Part shown: positions 35,921 to 44,415 of the stretch, in pieces | Numbering within the stretch: position 1 is the stretch's first letter | Layout: every line of letters starts with the position of its first letter | DNA from: JBFLYH01 sp964630235 | GTDB lineage: Bacteria; Oederibacteriota; JAAXVQ01; JAUVAV01 | Direction: 5' to 3' | Length of the DNA stretch: 64,000 nucleotides | NCBI GenBank assembly: GCA_964630235.1 | Contig: CAZVUO010000002.1 | Coordinates: 1 to 64,000 of the forward strand | Notes under the pieces: model-generated | The model's input: only the letters and a program-made list of their open reading frames with translations | Database searches by the model: none | Told to the model about the DNA's origin: nothing | Made by a program: the position numbers and the translations under genes

Positions 35921-38356
35921 TCAGCAGATATGCCGGCCGGGCGTGTCACTGGGCACCTCGGCCAGCCGGGGCTTGAGGGCCTTGGCGCGCGGCCGGTCCA
36001 GCCGCCGGACCGGCCGCAGGAGGGCCGCTGCCAGCACCTCGGCCATGCCTTCCACCAAGTGCAAATCCAGGTTTTTTTTGACTTCCGGCGGCAGGTTGGC
36101 GAGATCCTTGCTGTTTTCGCGGGGGACGATCACGGTCTTAATCCCCGCCCGCATGGCGGCCAGCAGTTTTTCCTTAAGGCCGCCAATGGCCAGAATCCGG
36201 CCGCGCAAGGTGATCTCGCCGGTCATGGCCACCTGGCGCTTGACCGGAATGCCGGACAGCGCGGAGATAATGGCGGTCGCGATGGCGATGCCGGCCGAGG
36301 GCCCGTCCTTGGGGATCGCGCCTTCTGGCACGTGAATGTGAATGTCGGTCTTGGTGTAGAAATCCTCGGCCAGCCGTAAATCCCGGCTGTGCGCCCGGGC
36401 ATAGGACACCGCGGCCTGCGCGGATTCCTTCATCACATCCCCAAGTTTCCCGGTCAGGATCAACTGCCCCTTGCCGGATAAAAGCGTAACCTCCACCAGC
36501 AGGATCTCGCCGCCGACCTCGGTCCAGGCCAAACCCGTGGACACGCCAACCTGGTTCTGGCGTTCGCCTCGCCGCTTGAGGAACTTGGGCGGACCCAGGA
36601 ACTTGACCAGCTGGGCCTCGGCCAGGCGCATGCCCTTCTCGCCCAGCTTGTTCTCCACTTTGAGACGGCTGACCTTGCGCATGACCGTGGCCAGTTCCCG
36701 GTTGAGGTTGCGGACCCCGGCTTCGGAGGTGTACCCCGTGATGATCTTCTCCAGCATGGTCCGGGAAATCGCCAAATCCTGCGATTTCAGTCCGTGTTCG
36801 GACATCAGACGCACCAGGAGATGCTTCTCGGCGATCTGGATTTTTTCTTCCTGGGTGTAGCCCGGAATTTCGATCACTTCCATGCGGTCCCGCAGGGTGG
36901 GATGCAGATGGTGCATCACGTTGGCCGTGGCGATGAACATGATCTCCGACAGGTCGAAGTTCGCGTCCAGATAGTGGTCGTTGAAAGCCGCGTTTTGCTC
37001 CGGGTCCAGCACTTCCAGCAGCGCCGCGGCCGGATCGCCCCGGAAATCAGAACCGATCTTGTCCAGTTCATCGAGCAGCAGGAGCGGGTTTTTGCTCTTG
37101 GCGTTCTTGAGCGACTGGATGATGCGGCCGGGCATGGCCCCGATGTACGTCCGCCGGTGACCGCGGATCTCCGCTTCGTCCCGGACTCCGCCCAGCGAGA
37201 TGCGCACGAAGTTGCGGTTGAGCGCGAGGGCCACCGAGCGGGCCAGGGAGGTCTTGCCCACGCCGGGAGGCCCGACCAGACAGAGGATCGGCCCCTTGTG
37301 CCCGGGCGACAGTTTCCGCACGGCCAGATATTCCAGGATACGCTCCTTGACGTGCTTCAAGCCGTAGTGGTCGCGCTCCAGCTGGCGGGCCACATTGCGC
37401 AAATCGAGTTTCTCGCGGGTGCGCGCGGCCCACGGCAGGGCGATCAGCCAGTCCACATACGTCCGGATCACGGTGGCCTCGGGCGACATGGCCTGCATGC
37501 GGTCCAGGCGCGACAGTTCCTTGAGCGCCTTTTCCTCCACGTCCTTGGGCATCCCGGCCTTCTTGATTTTCTGGGTCAGTTCGTCAACCTCGGACTCTTC
37601 CTCCTTCTGCCCGAGCTCGCGGCGGATGGCCTTCATCTGCTCCTGCAGGTAATATTCCTTCTGGCTGTGTTCCATCTGCTTGCGCACCCGGCCTTTGATG
37701 CGCCGTTCGATCTCCAGGATCTCGATCTCGCCCGAAAGTTGGCGGGAGAGCAATTCCAAACGGTCGTGGATATCCACGGCTTCCAGAAGCCTCTGCTTGT
37801 CCTCGATCTTGGACCACAGGTTCGCGGCGATGATGTCGGCCAGGCGGCCGGCTTCCTCGATGTGCCCGACCGACGACACCACGTCGGCCGACACCTTCTT
37901 ATTCAAACGGGCGTATTGTTCGAACAACTCCACGTTATTGCGCGTCAGGGCCTTCACCGTGGAGTCCACGTCCAGCGACTCCGGCAGGTCTTCGCAGGCG
38001 GCGGTAAAGTGGCGGTCCGCGGCGTGAAAACCCGTGAGGCGGATGCGGCGCTGGCCTTCCACCAGGACCTTCAGCGTGTTGTCCGGCATCCGGAGCACCT
38101 GCAGGATCTGGGCGCGGGTGCCGATCGCGAACAGGTCGTCCGGCGAGGGATCGTCAATCTGGGCGTGGCGCTGGGCGCACAGGGCGATCATGCGGTTTTG
38201 CAGCATGGCCGCCTCGAGCGCCACCACGGACTTCTCCCGCCCCACGAACAGGGGGGTGATCATGTGGGGAAACACCACCAGGTCCCTGAGGGGCATGACC
38301 GGCAGCACGACGGACCCTGGCGGTCTGTGTTTGGCGGCTGGTTTTTCAGTGCTCAT
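35921..38356 (-). CDS. lon: ATP-dependent protease Lon
   Basis: 811 residues. The N-terminal substrate domain (VMPLRDLVVFPHMITPLFVGR) is followed by a coiled-coil region. The AAA+ module has Walker A GPPGVGKTSLA near 362 and Walker B LLLLDELDKIG. The protease domain has Ser near 686 in PKDGPSAGIAIA and the paired Lys in GGLKEKLLAAMRAGIKTVI. It degrades misfolded and regulatory proteins in the cytosol. Last gene of tig-clpP-clpX-lon, 16 bp after clpX. Confidence 0.98.
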   Translation of the reverse strand: MSTEKPAAKHRPPGSVVLPVMPLRDLVVFPHMITPLFVGREKSVVALEAAMLQNRMIALCAQRHAQIDDPSPDDLFAIGTRAQILQVLRMPDNTLKVLVEGQRRIRLTGFHAADRHFTAACEDLPESLDVDSTVKALTRNNVELFEQYARLNKKVSADVVSSVGHIEEAGRLADIIAANLWSKIEDKQRLLEAVDIHDRLELLSRQLSGEIEILEIERRIKGRVRKQMEHSQKEYYLQEQMKAIRRELGQKEEESEVDELTQKIKKAGMPKDVEEKALKELSRLDRMQAMSPEATVIRTYVDWLIALPWAARTREKLDLRNVARQLERDHYGLKHVKERILEYLAVRKLSPGHKGPILCLVGPPGVGKTSLARSVALALNRNFVRISLGGVRDEAEIRGHRRTYIGAMPGRIIQSLKNAKSKNPLLLLDELDKIGSDFRGDPAAALLEVLDPEQNAAFNDHYLDANFDLSEIMFIATANVMHHLHPTLRDRMEVIEIPGYTQEEKIQIAEKHLLVRLMSEHGLKSQDLAISRTMLEKIITGYTSEAGVRNLNRELATVMRKVSRLKVENKLGEKGMRLAEAQLVKFLGPPKFLKRRGERQNQVGVSTGLAWTEVGGEILLVEVTLLSGKGQLILTGKLGDVMKESAQAAVSYARAHSRDLRLAEDFYTKTDIHIHVPEGAIPKDGPSAGIAIATAIISALSGIPVKRQVAMTGEITLRGRILAIGGLKEKLLAAMRAGIKTVIVPRENSKDLANLPPEVKKNLDLHLVEGMAEVLAAALLRPVRRLDRPRAKALKPRLAEVPSDTPGRHIC

Positions 38357-38372
38357 CGCTCTGTTCCATCCT

Positions 38373-39635
38373 TCAAGCGGATTTCACCCGGGGTTCCCCT
38401 TCGGCGAGGGTGAGCTCCGGCTTGGCCTGGCCCCGGATGACCTCCGGTGTGATGAGGCAGGCCCGCACGTCTTCCCGGCCGGGCAGTTCGTACATCAGGT
38501 CCAGCATGATGTCTTCCAGCACCGCGCGCAGGCCGCGGGCCCCGGTCTTGCGCGAAAGGCTCACCCGCGCCACCTCGCGCTGCGCCTCGGGGGTTACGGT
38601 CAGTTTGACGCCTTCCAGGGCGAAAAATTTCTGGTACTGCTTGACCAGCGCGTTCTTGGGTTCCGACAGGATCCGGACCAGCGCCTCCTCGTCCAGCTCG
38701 TGCAGGGCCGCGATCACGGGCAGGCGGCCGACGAATTCCGGAATCAGGCCGAATTGGATCAGGTCCTCGGGCTGCACCAGCTGGCGCAGGTCATCCGGGG
38801 TGGGAGTCAGCCCTCCGGGGCCGGAAGCGCCGAAGCCGATCATTTTTTTCCTGACCCGGCGTTCCACGATCTTCTCCAGGCCGATGAACGCCCCGCCGCA
38901 GATGAACAGGATATTGGTCGTGTCCACCTTGATGTATTCCTGCTGCGGGTGCTTGCGGCCCCCTTTCGGGGGCACATTGGCCACGGTGCCCTCGGTGATC
39001 TTGAGCAGGGCCTGCTGGACGCCCTCGCCGGACACATCGCGCGTGATCGAAGGGTTCTCGCTCTTGCGGCCGATCTTGTCTATCTCGTCAATGTACACGA
39101 TGCCCCGCTGGGCGGCATCCAGGTCGTAGTCCGCGTTTTGGAGCAGTTTGAGGATGATGTTCTCGACATCCTCGCCCACGTAGCCGGCCTCGGTGAGGGT
39201 GGTCGCGTCCACCAGGGCGAAGGGGACGTTGAGAATCCGCGCCAGGGTTTGGGCCAGCAGGGTCTTGCCCGTGCCCGTGGGGCCGATCATCAGGATGTTG
39301 CTCTTCCCCAGTTCGACCCCGTCGGCGGCCGCGAGATGCTCCGCGCGGATCCGCTTGTAGTGGTTGTGCACGGCCACGGCCAGCACGCGCTTGGCGCGCT
39401 CCTGCCCGATCACGTATTGGTCCAGGCTCCGCTTGATGTCCTTGGGTTTGGGCAGGGCCGGCGTGCCGGACACGGGCGCGGACACCTGCTGGCGGGAGAG
39501 GATCTCGTTGCAGTAGGCCACGCACTCGTCGCAGATATAGACGCCCGGGCCCTTGATCAGGCGGCGCACGCCGGCCGCCGGCTTCTCGCAAAATGAACAG
39601 TTGACACCGGCCTTCGGCGCGGATGCTTTGGGCAT
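38373..39635 (-). CDS. clpX: ATP-dependent Clp protease ATP-binding subunit ClpX
   Basis: 420 residues. N-terminal zinc-binding domain (CSFCEKPA ... YICDECVAYC), AAA+ domain with Walker A GPTGTGKTLLAQTLA near 118, the IYIDEIDKIGRK Walker B, pore loop GYVGEDVEN and sensor region GARGLRAVLEDIMLD. It unfolds substrates and feeds ClpP, encoded seven bases upstream. Confidence 0.98.
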   Translation of the reverse strand: MPKASAPKAGVNCSFCEKPAAGVRRLIKGPGVYICDECVAYCNEILSRQQVSAPVSGTPALPKPKDIKRSLDQYVIGQERAKRVLAVAVHNHYKRIRAEHLAAADGVELGKSNILMIGPTGTGKTLLAQTLARILNVPFALVDATTLTEAGYVGEDVENIILKLLQNADYDLDAAQRGIVYIDEIDKIGRKSENPSITRDVSGEGVQQALLKITEGTVANVPPKGGRKHPQQEYIKVDTTNILFICGGAFIGLEKIVERRVRKKMIGFGASGPGGLTPTPDDLRQLVQPEDLIQFGLIPEFVGRLPVIAALHELDEEALVRILSEPKNALVKQYQKFFALEGVKLTVTPEAQREVARVSLSRKTGARGLRAVLEDIMLDLMYELPGREDVRACLITPEVIRGQAKPELTLAEGEPRVKSA

Positions 39636-39642
39636 GGGCGGG

Positions 39643-40227
39643 TTACTTCTTGTCCAGGTTCATGACCTGGTCAATCACGCCGTACGTCACGGCTTCGGGG
39701 GCGGAAAGATAGAAATCGCGGTCCGTGTCCCCGACGATTTTGTCCACCGGCTGGTGGGTATGCCGGGCCAGGATCTCGTTCATCATGGCGCGCACGCGGG
39801 TGATCTCCTTGGCCTGGATATCAATGTCCGGCATGGAGCCCGAAAACCCCGCTGATCCCTGGTGCAGCATGATGCGGGCGTTGGGCAGCGCGTAGCGCTT
39901 GCCGGACGCGCCCGCCGCCAGGAGCACCGCGGCCATGGACGCCGCCTGGCCCACGCACAGGGTGGATACGGGCGACTTGATGTACTGCATGGTGTCGTAG
40001 ATGGCCAGGCCCGAGGATACGATGCCGCCCGGGCTGTTGATGTACATGGAAATTTCCTTATGCTCCTCCGATTCCAGGAACAGAAGCTGGGCGATGATCA
40101 GGTTGCTGATTTCGTCGTTGATCGGGGTGCCAAGGAAGATGATGCGCTCCTTGAGCAGGCGGGAGTAAATATCGTAGGCGCGCTCCCCCCGCTGGGTGGA
40201 CTCGACGACGATCGGAATGAGTGCCAT
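39643..40227 (-). CDS. clpP: ATP-dependent Clp protease proteolytic subunit ClpP
   Basis: 194 residues from ATG 40227, with AGGAGG at seven-base spacing. Catalytic Ser near 97 (VGQAASMAAVLLAAG), His near 122 (IMLHQGSAG) and Asp in the DTDRDFYLSAPEA region. Forms the tetradecameric peptidase for ClpX. An in-frame ATG at 40287 is rejected because it lacks a ribosome site and adds non-family sequence. Confidence 0.98.
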   Translation of the reverse strand: MALIPIVVESTQRGERAYDIYSRLLKERIIFLGTPINDEISNLIIAQLLFLESEEHKEISMYINSPGGIVSSGLAIYDTMQYIKSPVSTLCVGQAASMAAVLLAAGASGKRYALPNARIMLHQGSAGFSGSMPDIDIQAKEITRVRAMMNEILARHTHQPVDKIVGDTDRDFYLSAPEAVTYGVIDQVMNLDKK

Positions 40228-40374
40228 GCGGATGCCTCCTGGGAACCTCAATATGCGATCGTTCAGGCTCCAGAGAAATTGAGCCATTGAGGAATGCGGG
40301 CAACGGGTACAACCAAATGCTCAATGTCGGTCAGTGTGCTCCATTCGCTCAACTTGCTCGTTACAATCAGACTT

Positions 40375-41652
40375 TTATTTCCCTTCGCTGATCTTGGCGT
40401 TGGCGATAATCAGATCCAGCGCTTTTTCGTCCCTCAGCCGGTCCCGCAGATCTTCCCACGCGCGGGTGCGGGTCAGATAACCGCGGATCGCGTCCAGGGG
40501 CTGACGGGCCGCCCGGGCCATCCGTTCCACCTCGGCGTCCACCTCGGCTTCGGACACGGCGAGGGACTCCACCTGGGCGATCTCGCGCAGGGCCAGGCGG
40601 GCGCGAAGTTCGAACTCCACGGTGTCCCGGTGGCTGGCTTTGAACGCATCCTCGGGTTCTTGGGCCTGCCCGAGCCGGGCCGCGCGCTGGCCGTGTTCCT
40701 GATACAGGCTTTTCAGGGACCGGTCCACGAGGACCTGCGGCACCTTGACCTGCGTGGCCTTGCCCAGGTCCTTCATGATGGCGTCCTGCATGAGCAGGCG
40801 GTTTTGGCGTTCCTTTTCCGCGGTCAGGTCGTCCCGAATCCGGGCCTTGAGCTCCTCCAGGGTTTGGAACTGTCCCAGCTGCTGGGCCAGGGCGTCATCC
40901 AGTTCGGGCAGTTTCTTCTGCTGCAGACCCTTGAGGGTCAGGGTGAAGTCCAGGGTCTTGCCTGCCACGGCCGGCGCGTGATAATCCGCGGGGAACGCCA
41001 CGGGGAACTGTTTCCGCTCTTCCGGCCGCATGCCCAGGATGGCCTGTTCGAAATCCGGGAGCGTCTGGCCGCCGCCCAGTTCGACCAGTTGGTTCGATGC
41101 CTTGGCCCCCTCGATCGCCTGGCCGTCCAGGCGGCCTTCGTAGTCCACGGTGGCGAGATCCTGGGGTTGGGCTGGCCGGTCCGCAACCGGCTCCAGCAGC
41201 GCCTGCTGCTGGCGCAGCTTCTCCAGCACCTCGCTGACCTCTTGGTCCGTGACCTGAACCTTCTTTTTCTGCAGTTTGAGGCCCCGGTAGGTTCCGAGCT
41301 TGACCTTGGGCAGGACCTCGACCACGATCTGGTAGGAAAGGGGCTGCCCCTGGTCCAGGGTCATTTTCTCCAACCGCGGCCGGTCAATCGGCACGGACCG
41401 GGTCTGCTCCAGCGCCTCGGGGTAAGAGCGCGCGAACAGGCTTTCGAAAACTTCATCGCGGATCTCCTGCACGAACTTCTTGCTGATCACCTCGCGGGGC
41501 ACTTTGCCTTTTCGGAAGCCGGGCAGCGACGCCTCCACCTGCAGTTTGCTGACCGCCTGGTCAAAGGCCTCGGCGACGTCCTCGTGGGGCACCACGACGT
41601 CGAGCACGCGGGTGGTTTCACCTTCCTGGGTCATTGCGACTGAAATCGGCAT
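40375..41652 (-). CDS. tig: Trigger factor, ribosome-associated chaperone and prolyl isomerase
   Basis: 425 residues. The ribosome-binding domain contains LPGFRKGKVPREVI (the GFRxGKxP signature). A FKBP domain (about 150-240: DLATVDYEGRLDG ... FPVAFPADYHAPAVAGKTLDF) and a long helical C-terminal substrate cradle follow. It binds nascent chains at the ribosome exit. Its ATG is only five bases from the 3' end of the tRNA-Leu gene, so the ribosome-site-like AAGGA borrows the tRNA's last base. Confidence 0.95.
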   Translation of the reverse strand: MPISVAMTQEGETTRVLDVVVPHEDVAEAFDQAVSKLQVEASLPGFRKGKVPREVISKKFVQEIRDEVFESLFARSYPEALEQTRSVPIDRPRLEKMTLDQGQPLSYQIVVEVLPKVKLGTYRGLKLQKKKVQVTDQEVSEVLEKLRQQQALLEPVADRPAQPQDLATVDYEGRLDGQAIEGAKASNQLVELGGGQTLPDFEQAILGMRPEERKQFPVAFPADYHAPAVAGKTLDFTLTLKGLQQKKLPELDDALAQQLGQFQTLEELKARIRDDLTAEKERQNRLLMQDAIMKDLGKATQVKVPQVLVDRSLKSLYQEHGQRAARLGQAQEPEDAFKASHRDTVEFELRARLALREIAQVESLAVSEAEVDAEVERMARAARQPLDAIRGYLTRTRAWEDLRDRLRDEKALDLIIANAKISEGK

Positions 41653-41657
41653 ATCCT

Positions 41658-41741
41658 TGGTGCGAGGGGCGGGAGTTGAACCCGCATGCCAGAGGCACTA
41701 GATCCTAAGTCTAGCGTGTCTGCCAGTTCCACCACCCTCGC
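41658..41741 (-). tRNA. tRNA-Leu (anticodon TAG)
   Basis: 84 nt with encoded CCA and a class II variable arm. Acceptor arms GCGAGGG/CCCTCGC, anticodon loop CTTAGGA, variable arm TGCCTCTGGCA, T-loop GTTCAACTC. Immediately upstream of tig. Confidence 0.95.
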
Positions 41742-41870
41742 GTAACTCCTCCCTTCCAGCCATGCGTAATTATGCCTTTCGGCATTTGGTGAGGTTGCGG
41801 TTTTCCGTGAACACCTTAGCAGTGAAGCAGCAGAGCGCAGGTGATCTTCATCTGCTGTTCGACTGTTCGT

Positions 41871-41929
41871 CCTGCAACGCCTATTCCCCAACTGTGCATG
41901 GAATCGAAGGCTTCACCAGGCGTTGCAGG
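41871..41929. repeat. Inverted repeat with CCTGCAACGCC ends
   Basis: CCTGCAACGCC (41871-41881) and its exact complement GGCGTTGCAGG (41919-41929) flank a 37-bp loop in the gap between tRNA-Leu and tRNA-Lys. Same arm sequence as the element at 42011-42055. Confidence 0.7.
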
Positions 41930-42010
41930 ATGTCGCCTTCCAGTTTAACGGGAGCCGCAAGGGTGAACAGTTGTACCCCGGCCTTCGGCCGGGTGGCTCC
42001 ACCTGCTCTG

Positions 42011-42055
42011 ATTTTTTTCCTGCAACGCCGCGACCCGGCGTTGCAGGAAAAAAAT
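42011..42055. repeat. Perfect 20-bp hairpin, T7-arm-loop-arm-A7
   Basis: Arms 42011-42030 and 42036-42055 are perfectly complementary with a five-base loop, and contain the CCTGCAACGCCG/CGGCGTTGCAGG word. It ends two bases from the tRNA-Lys CCA. T-runs come before the stem and A-runs after it on both strands, so it is not a normal Rho-independent terminator, though the very stable RNA stem may still matter for tRNA 3' processing. Confidence 0.75.
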
Positions 42056-42056
42056 C

Positions 42057-42132
42057 TGGTGGGTGCTACAGGGATCGAACCTGTGGCCCGCTGATTAAGA
42101 GTCAGCTGCTCTACCAGCTGAGCTAAGCACCC
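42057..42132 (-). tRNA. tRNA-Lys (anticodon CTT)
   Basis: 76 nt with encoded CCA. Acceptor arms GGGTGCT/AGCACCC, stem GCTGA/TCAGC around loop CTCTTAA, T-arm GTTCGATCC. Gives the second lysine isoacceptor beside tRNA-Lys(TTT). Confidence 0.97.
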
Positions 42133-42156
42133 AGGGCGCTCGCGGAGCGAGCGCCG

Positions 42157-42232
42157 GAGCAGGCGAGCAGGAGAACAGGTGAGCAGGTGAAAGAGCGAGC
42201 CTGCGGTCAACTGTTCTACTGGTCACCTGCTC
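42157..42232. repeat. Word-pair hairpin element, copy 1 (inverted core)
   Basis: Complementary words AGAACAG (42172-42178)/CTGTTCT (42211-42217) and GAGCAGGTGA (42181-42190)/TCACCTGCTC (42223-42232), in the order a-b-a'-b', around the core TGCGGTC (42202-42208). Lies between tRNA-Lys and tRNA-Arg. See copies at 42375 and 60314. Confidence 0.6.
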
Positions 42233-42276
42233 AAAAAGAATTTCTATGCGCGCTGCCGCGCGCGCACCTGGAAACA

Positions 42277-42352
42277 TGGCGCGCCTGACACGAATCGAAC
42301 GTGCGACCAACGGCTTCGGAGGCCGTTGCTCTATCCACTGAGCTACAGGCGC
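42277..42352 (-). tRNA. tRNA-Arg (anticodon CCG)
   Basis: 76 nt with encoded CCA. Acceptor arms GCGCCTG/CAGGCGC with discriminator G, anticodon loop CTCCGAA in stem ACGGC/GCCGT, T-arm GTTCGATTC. Confidence 0.97.
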
Positions 42353-42374
42353 AGATTTTCAATCCTAAAACGAA

Positions 42375-42441
42375 AGTAGAGAGTTGAAAGTAGACCGCAT
42401 TTGAGCTCCAAATCTACTCTCTACTCTCGAATGCTCAAATG
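42375..42441. repeat. Word-pair hairpin element, copy 2
   Basis: AGTAGAGAG near 42375 pairs with CTCTCTACT near 42417, and CATTTGAGC near 42399 pairs with GCTCAAATG (42433-42441), again interleaved, around the core TAGACCGCA. Lies between tRNA-Arg and tRNA-His. Confidence 0.6.
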
Positions 42442-42463
42442 CTCTGCCCCGTAGAGGTGGGGC

Positions 42464-42541
42464 TGGGGTGGACGACGGGATTCGAACCCGCGGCCTCCAG
42501 GACCACAACCTGGCGCTCAAACCAGCTGAGCTACGTCCACC
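42464..42541 (-). tRNA. tRNA-His (anticodon GTG)
   Basis: Encoded CCA and an encoded G at position -1 opposite C73, the tRNA-His hallmark. Acceptor arms GTGGACG/CGTCCAC, anticodon loop TTGTGGT in stem CCAGG/CCTGG. First gene of the His-Arg-Lys-Leu tRNA run. Confidence 0.97.
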
Positions 42542-42582
42542 ACCCATTCCTTCCGGGCGCAAAACGCCGGAGCAGATTGTTC

Positions 42583-42610
42583 ATTGTACGTAAATACCCT
42601 TCCTTGTCAA
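42583..42610 (-). promoter_or_regulatory. Promoter of the tRNA-His cluster
   Basis: Minus-strand TTGACA (42610-42605), 16-bp spacer, TACAAT (42588-42583). It points at tRNA-His about 40 bp downstream and could drive the whole tRNA-tig-clp-lon series. Confidence 0.7.
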
Positions 42611-42633
42611 TGCTTTTTGGCCAGACCGCCTGG

Positions 42634-44154
42634 TTATTTCCCGCCTAATTGCTCCGTAACCCGGACGATTTTCAGGTTCTTTTTATCGGGGTCAGAATTA
42701 AGGCCCAAATAGGACAGCGTGTTTTCCGAGGTAAAAATCACATTGCCGTCCACGATATTATTAAAAGCCTCTCCCGGACGGCCGTTCACCATGACAAAGC
42801 GGTCCCGGGCGCGCGTGGCCACGTAGACCACGTATTTCCCGCCTGGACTCTCCACCACGGGCCACACATCATGATAGGCGGGGTGGGGTTTCCCGTTTAC
42901 GACCACAAACAGGTTGAACCCCCGGTTGGCGCGGTAGATCAGGGTGCGGCTGTCCGCGCTGAACTCCACGGATTTAACAATGTCGTATTTCCCAAACGTA
43001 CGCCCGTCGGACACAACCATCATCTTTTTTTCGCGTTCGGCGCTGTAGGCAAACCGTTTGCCGTCCGGGCTGAACATCATCTCGCCGATCTTGTCGAATG
43101 CCTCACCTTCCTTGCCGTCCACCACCACGCTCTGGTATTTAACACCCTTCACCTTGGCGCTTTCCCGCACCACCACATAGGCCAGCCGCGTCCCGTCCAC
43201 GCTGATTCGAAGCGACCCAGGCTCGATCTGAGGAAAAGCCGGGCCAGGATTGCCGTCGAGAACCGCGCGCCATTGTTTTTGGTCCTGGGCCGCGTAAGCC
43301 AAATGCTGGCCGTCCTCGCTGAAAACCAGGGACTCTTTGGCCACGATATCGTGCGGTTCCAGGGCCTGGCCGTCCAGAATGACCATTTCCTGGGCTTCCA
43401 CGACCACGGCATACGCCAGATGCTCGCCATCCGCGCTGAGGACCGGATCGCCCACCAGGGCGTAGCTTTTCAGCTTTTTCCCATCCTGGACGATGAAGAA
43501 CTTGCCGCCGCTCTCCGCCCGGTAGGCGATATGCTTGGCGTCCTGGGAGAACACGGGCTCGCTGGCGTCGGTGTACACCGGACTGGTCCGGCCGTCGGCC
43601 ACGATCACGAATTTCTCGTCGCCGATCTGGGCCCGGTAGGCCATCCGTTCTCCGCCCGGGCTGAAGACCGGCGGATTGACCTTGGCATAGCGTTCTTGTT
43701 CGCGGCCGTTGATCACCAGGACCTCCCTGCCGCCGGTCTCCCCGATATACAGGGCTTTTTGGCTGTCCGGGCTGAATTTCAATGCCGCCACGCTCTGGTA
43801 GGCATTGCCCGGCTTGCCGTCCATCACCACTTTCCAGCGTTCTCCCTGCAGGGCGCCGTACATGAACCGTTTGCCGTCCGGGCTGAACGTGAGCCAGCCC
43901 ACCTCGTCGTACAGCTGGCTTTGGTGTTTGCCCACCACGAGACGCTGTTTTTCATCCTCGACCTGTATGTACGCCAGCGTTTGGTTGTCCGGCGACACGC
44001 GAATTGAGTCGTAAATCACGCCGGTCAGTTCGGCTACCGGTTCCTGGGCCGTTTGGCGGTTGACCTGGGGCCCGGGCTGGCCGCCTCCGCAGCCCGCCAG
44101 GAACAACGCTCCCACGATCGCGATCCGGACGCACCTGCCGACTTGCTTCTCCAT
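42634..44154 (-). CDS. Beta-propeller (TolB/WD40-like) lipoprotein
   Basis: 506 residues. Lipoprotein signal with lipobox LAGC at Cys22. The rest is a chain of ten or more propeller blades of the TolB/PD40 type, each with a version of FSPDGKRFAYSAxxxxxxxVVVDGKxGxAYDxI (for example VEFSADSRTLIYRANRG). Propellers of this type bind proteins or ligands, and the partner is unknown. No enzymatic motif. It stands alone, with tRNA genes downstream and a 260-bp gap upstream. Confidence 0.88.
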   Translation of the reverse strand: MEKQVGRCVRIAIVGALFLAGCGGGQPGPQVNRQTAQEPVAELTGVIYDSIRVSPDNQTLAYIQVEDEKQRLVVGKHQSQLYDEVGWLTFSPDGKRFMYGALQGERWKVVMDGKPGNAYQSVAALKFSPDSQKALYIGETGGREVLVINGREQERYAKVNPPVFSPGGERMAYRAQIGDEKFVIVADGRTSPVYTDASEPVFSQDAKHIAYRAESGGKFFIVQDGKKLKSYALVGDPVLSADGEHLAYAVVVEAQEMVILDGQALEPHDIVAKESLVFSEDGQHLAYAAQDQKQWRAVLDGNPGPAFPQIEPGSLRISVDGTRLAYVVVRESAKVKGVKYQSVVVDGKEGEAFDKIGEMMFSPDGKRFAYSAEREKKMMVVSDGRTFGKYDIVKSVEFSADSRTLIYRANRGFNLFVVVNGKPHPAYHDVWPVVESPGGKYVVYVATRARDRFVMVNGRPGEAFNNIVDGNVIFTSENTLSYLGLNSDPDKKNLKIVRVTEQLGGK

Positions 44155-44415
44155 GCCGCTTCCCTCCTCTGAAATAAGGATGTGGTGAAGCTATCCTAAT
44201 ACAGAATCCGCGAACTTTCCAGTTTCTCCTGCGTGCTCCCGACGAGCTCATCCTGGTGGCCAAGAGCAATACGCTTCCTCCTCGCTCCGCGACAGCGGGG
44301 AGCGGGTGGGGGCGAGGGGCCCAACTGACCGATCTCAAGATGTGTTCTGGGTGACCCTCGCCCTCTCCCGACCGGTCCAATGAGCGAGGGAGCGGGGTTA
44401 GGAAAGAACAGATTC

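Noticed and set aside
36794..38413. 539-codon plus-strand frame opposite lon
   Set aside because: Antisense shadow of lon, no recognisable domains.
42011..42055. Rho-independent terminator after tRNA-Lys
   Set aside because: The stem is perfect, but the T-run precedes and the A-run follows the stem on both strands, the reverse of a working intrinsic terminator.
44155..44415. Gene in the gap before the beta-propeller lipoprotein
   Set aside because: The gap holds only GC-rich partial inverted repeats (CTCGCTCCGCGA, GAGCGAGGGAGCG), with no start signal or protein-like frame.
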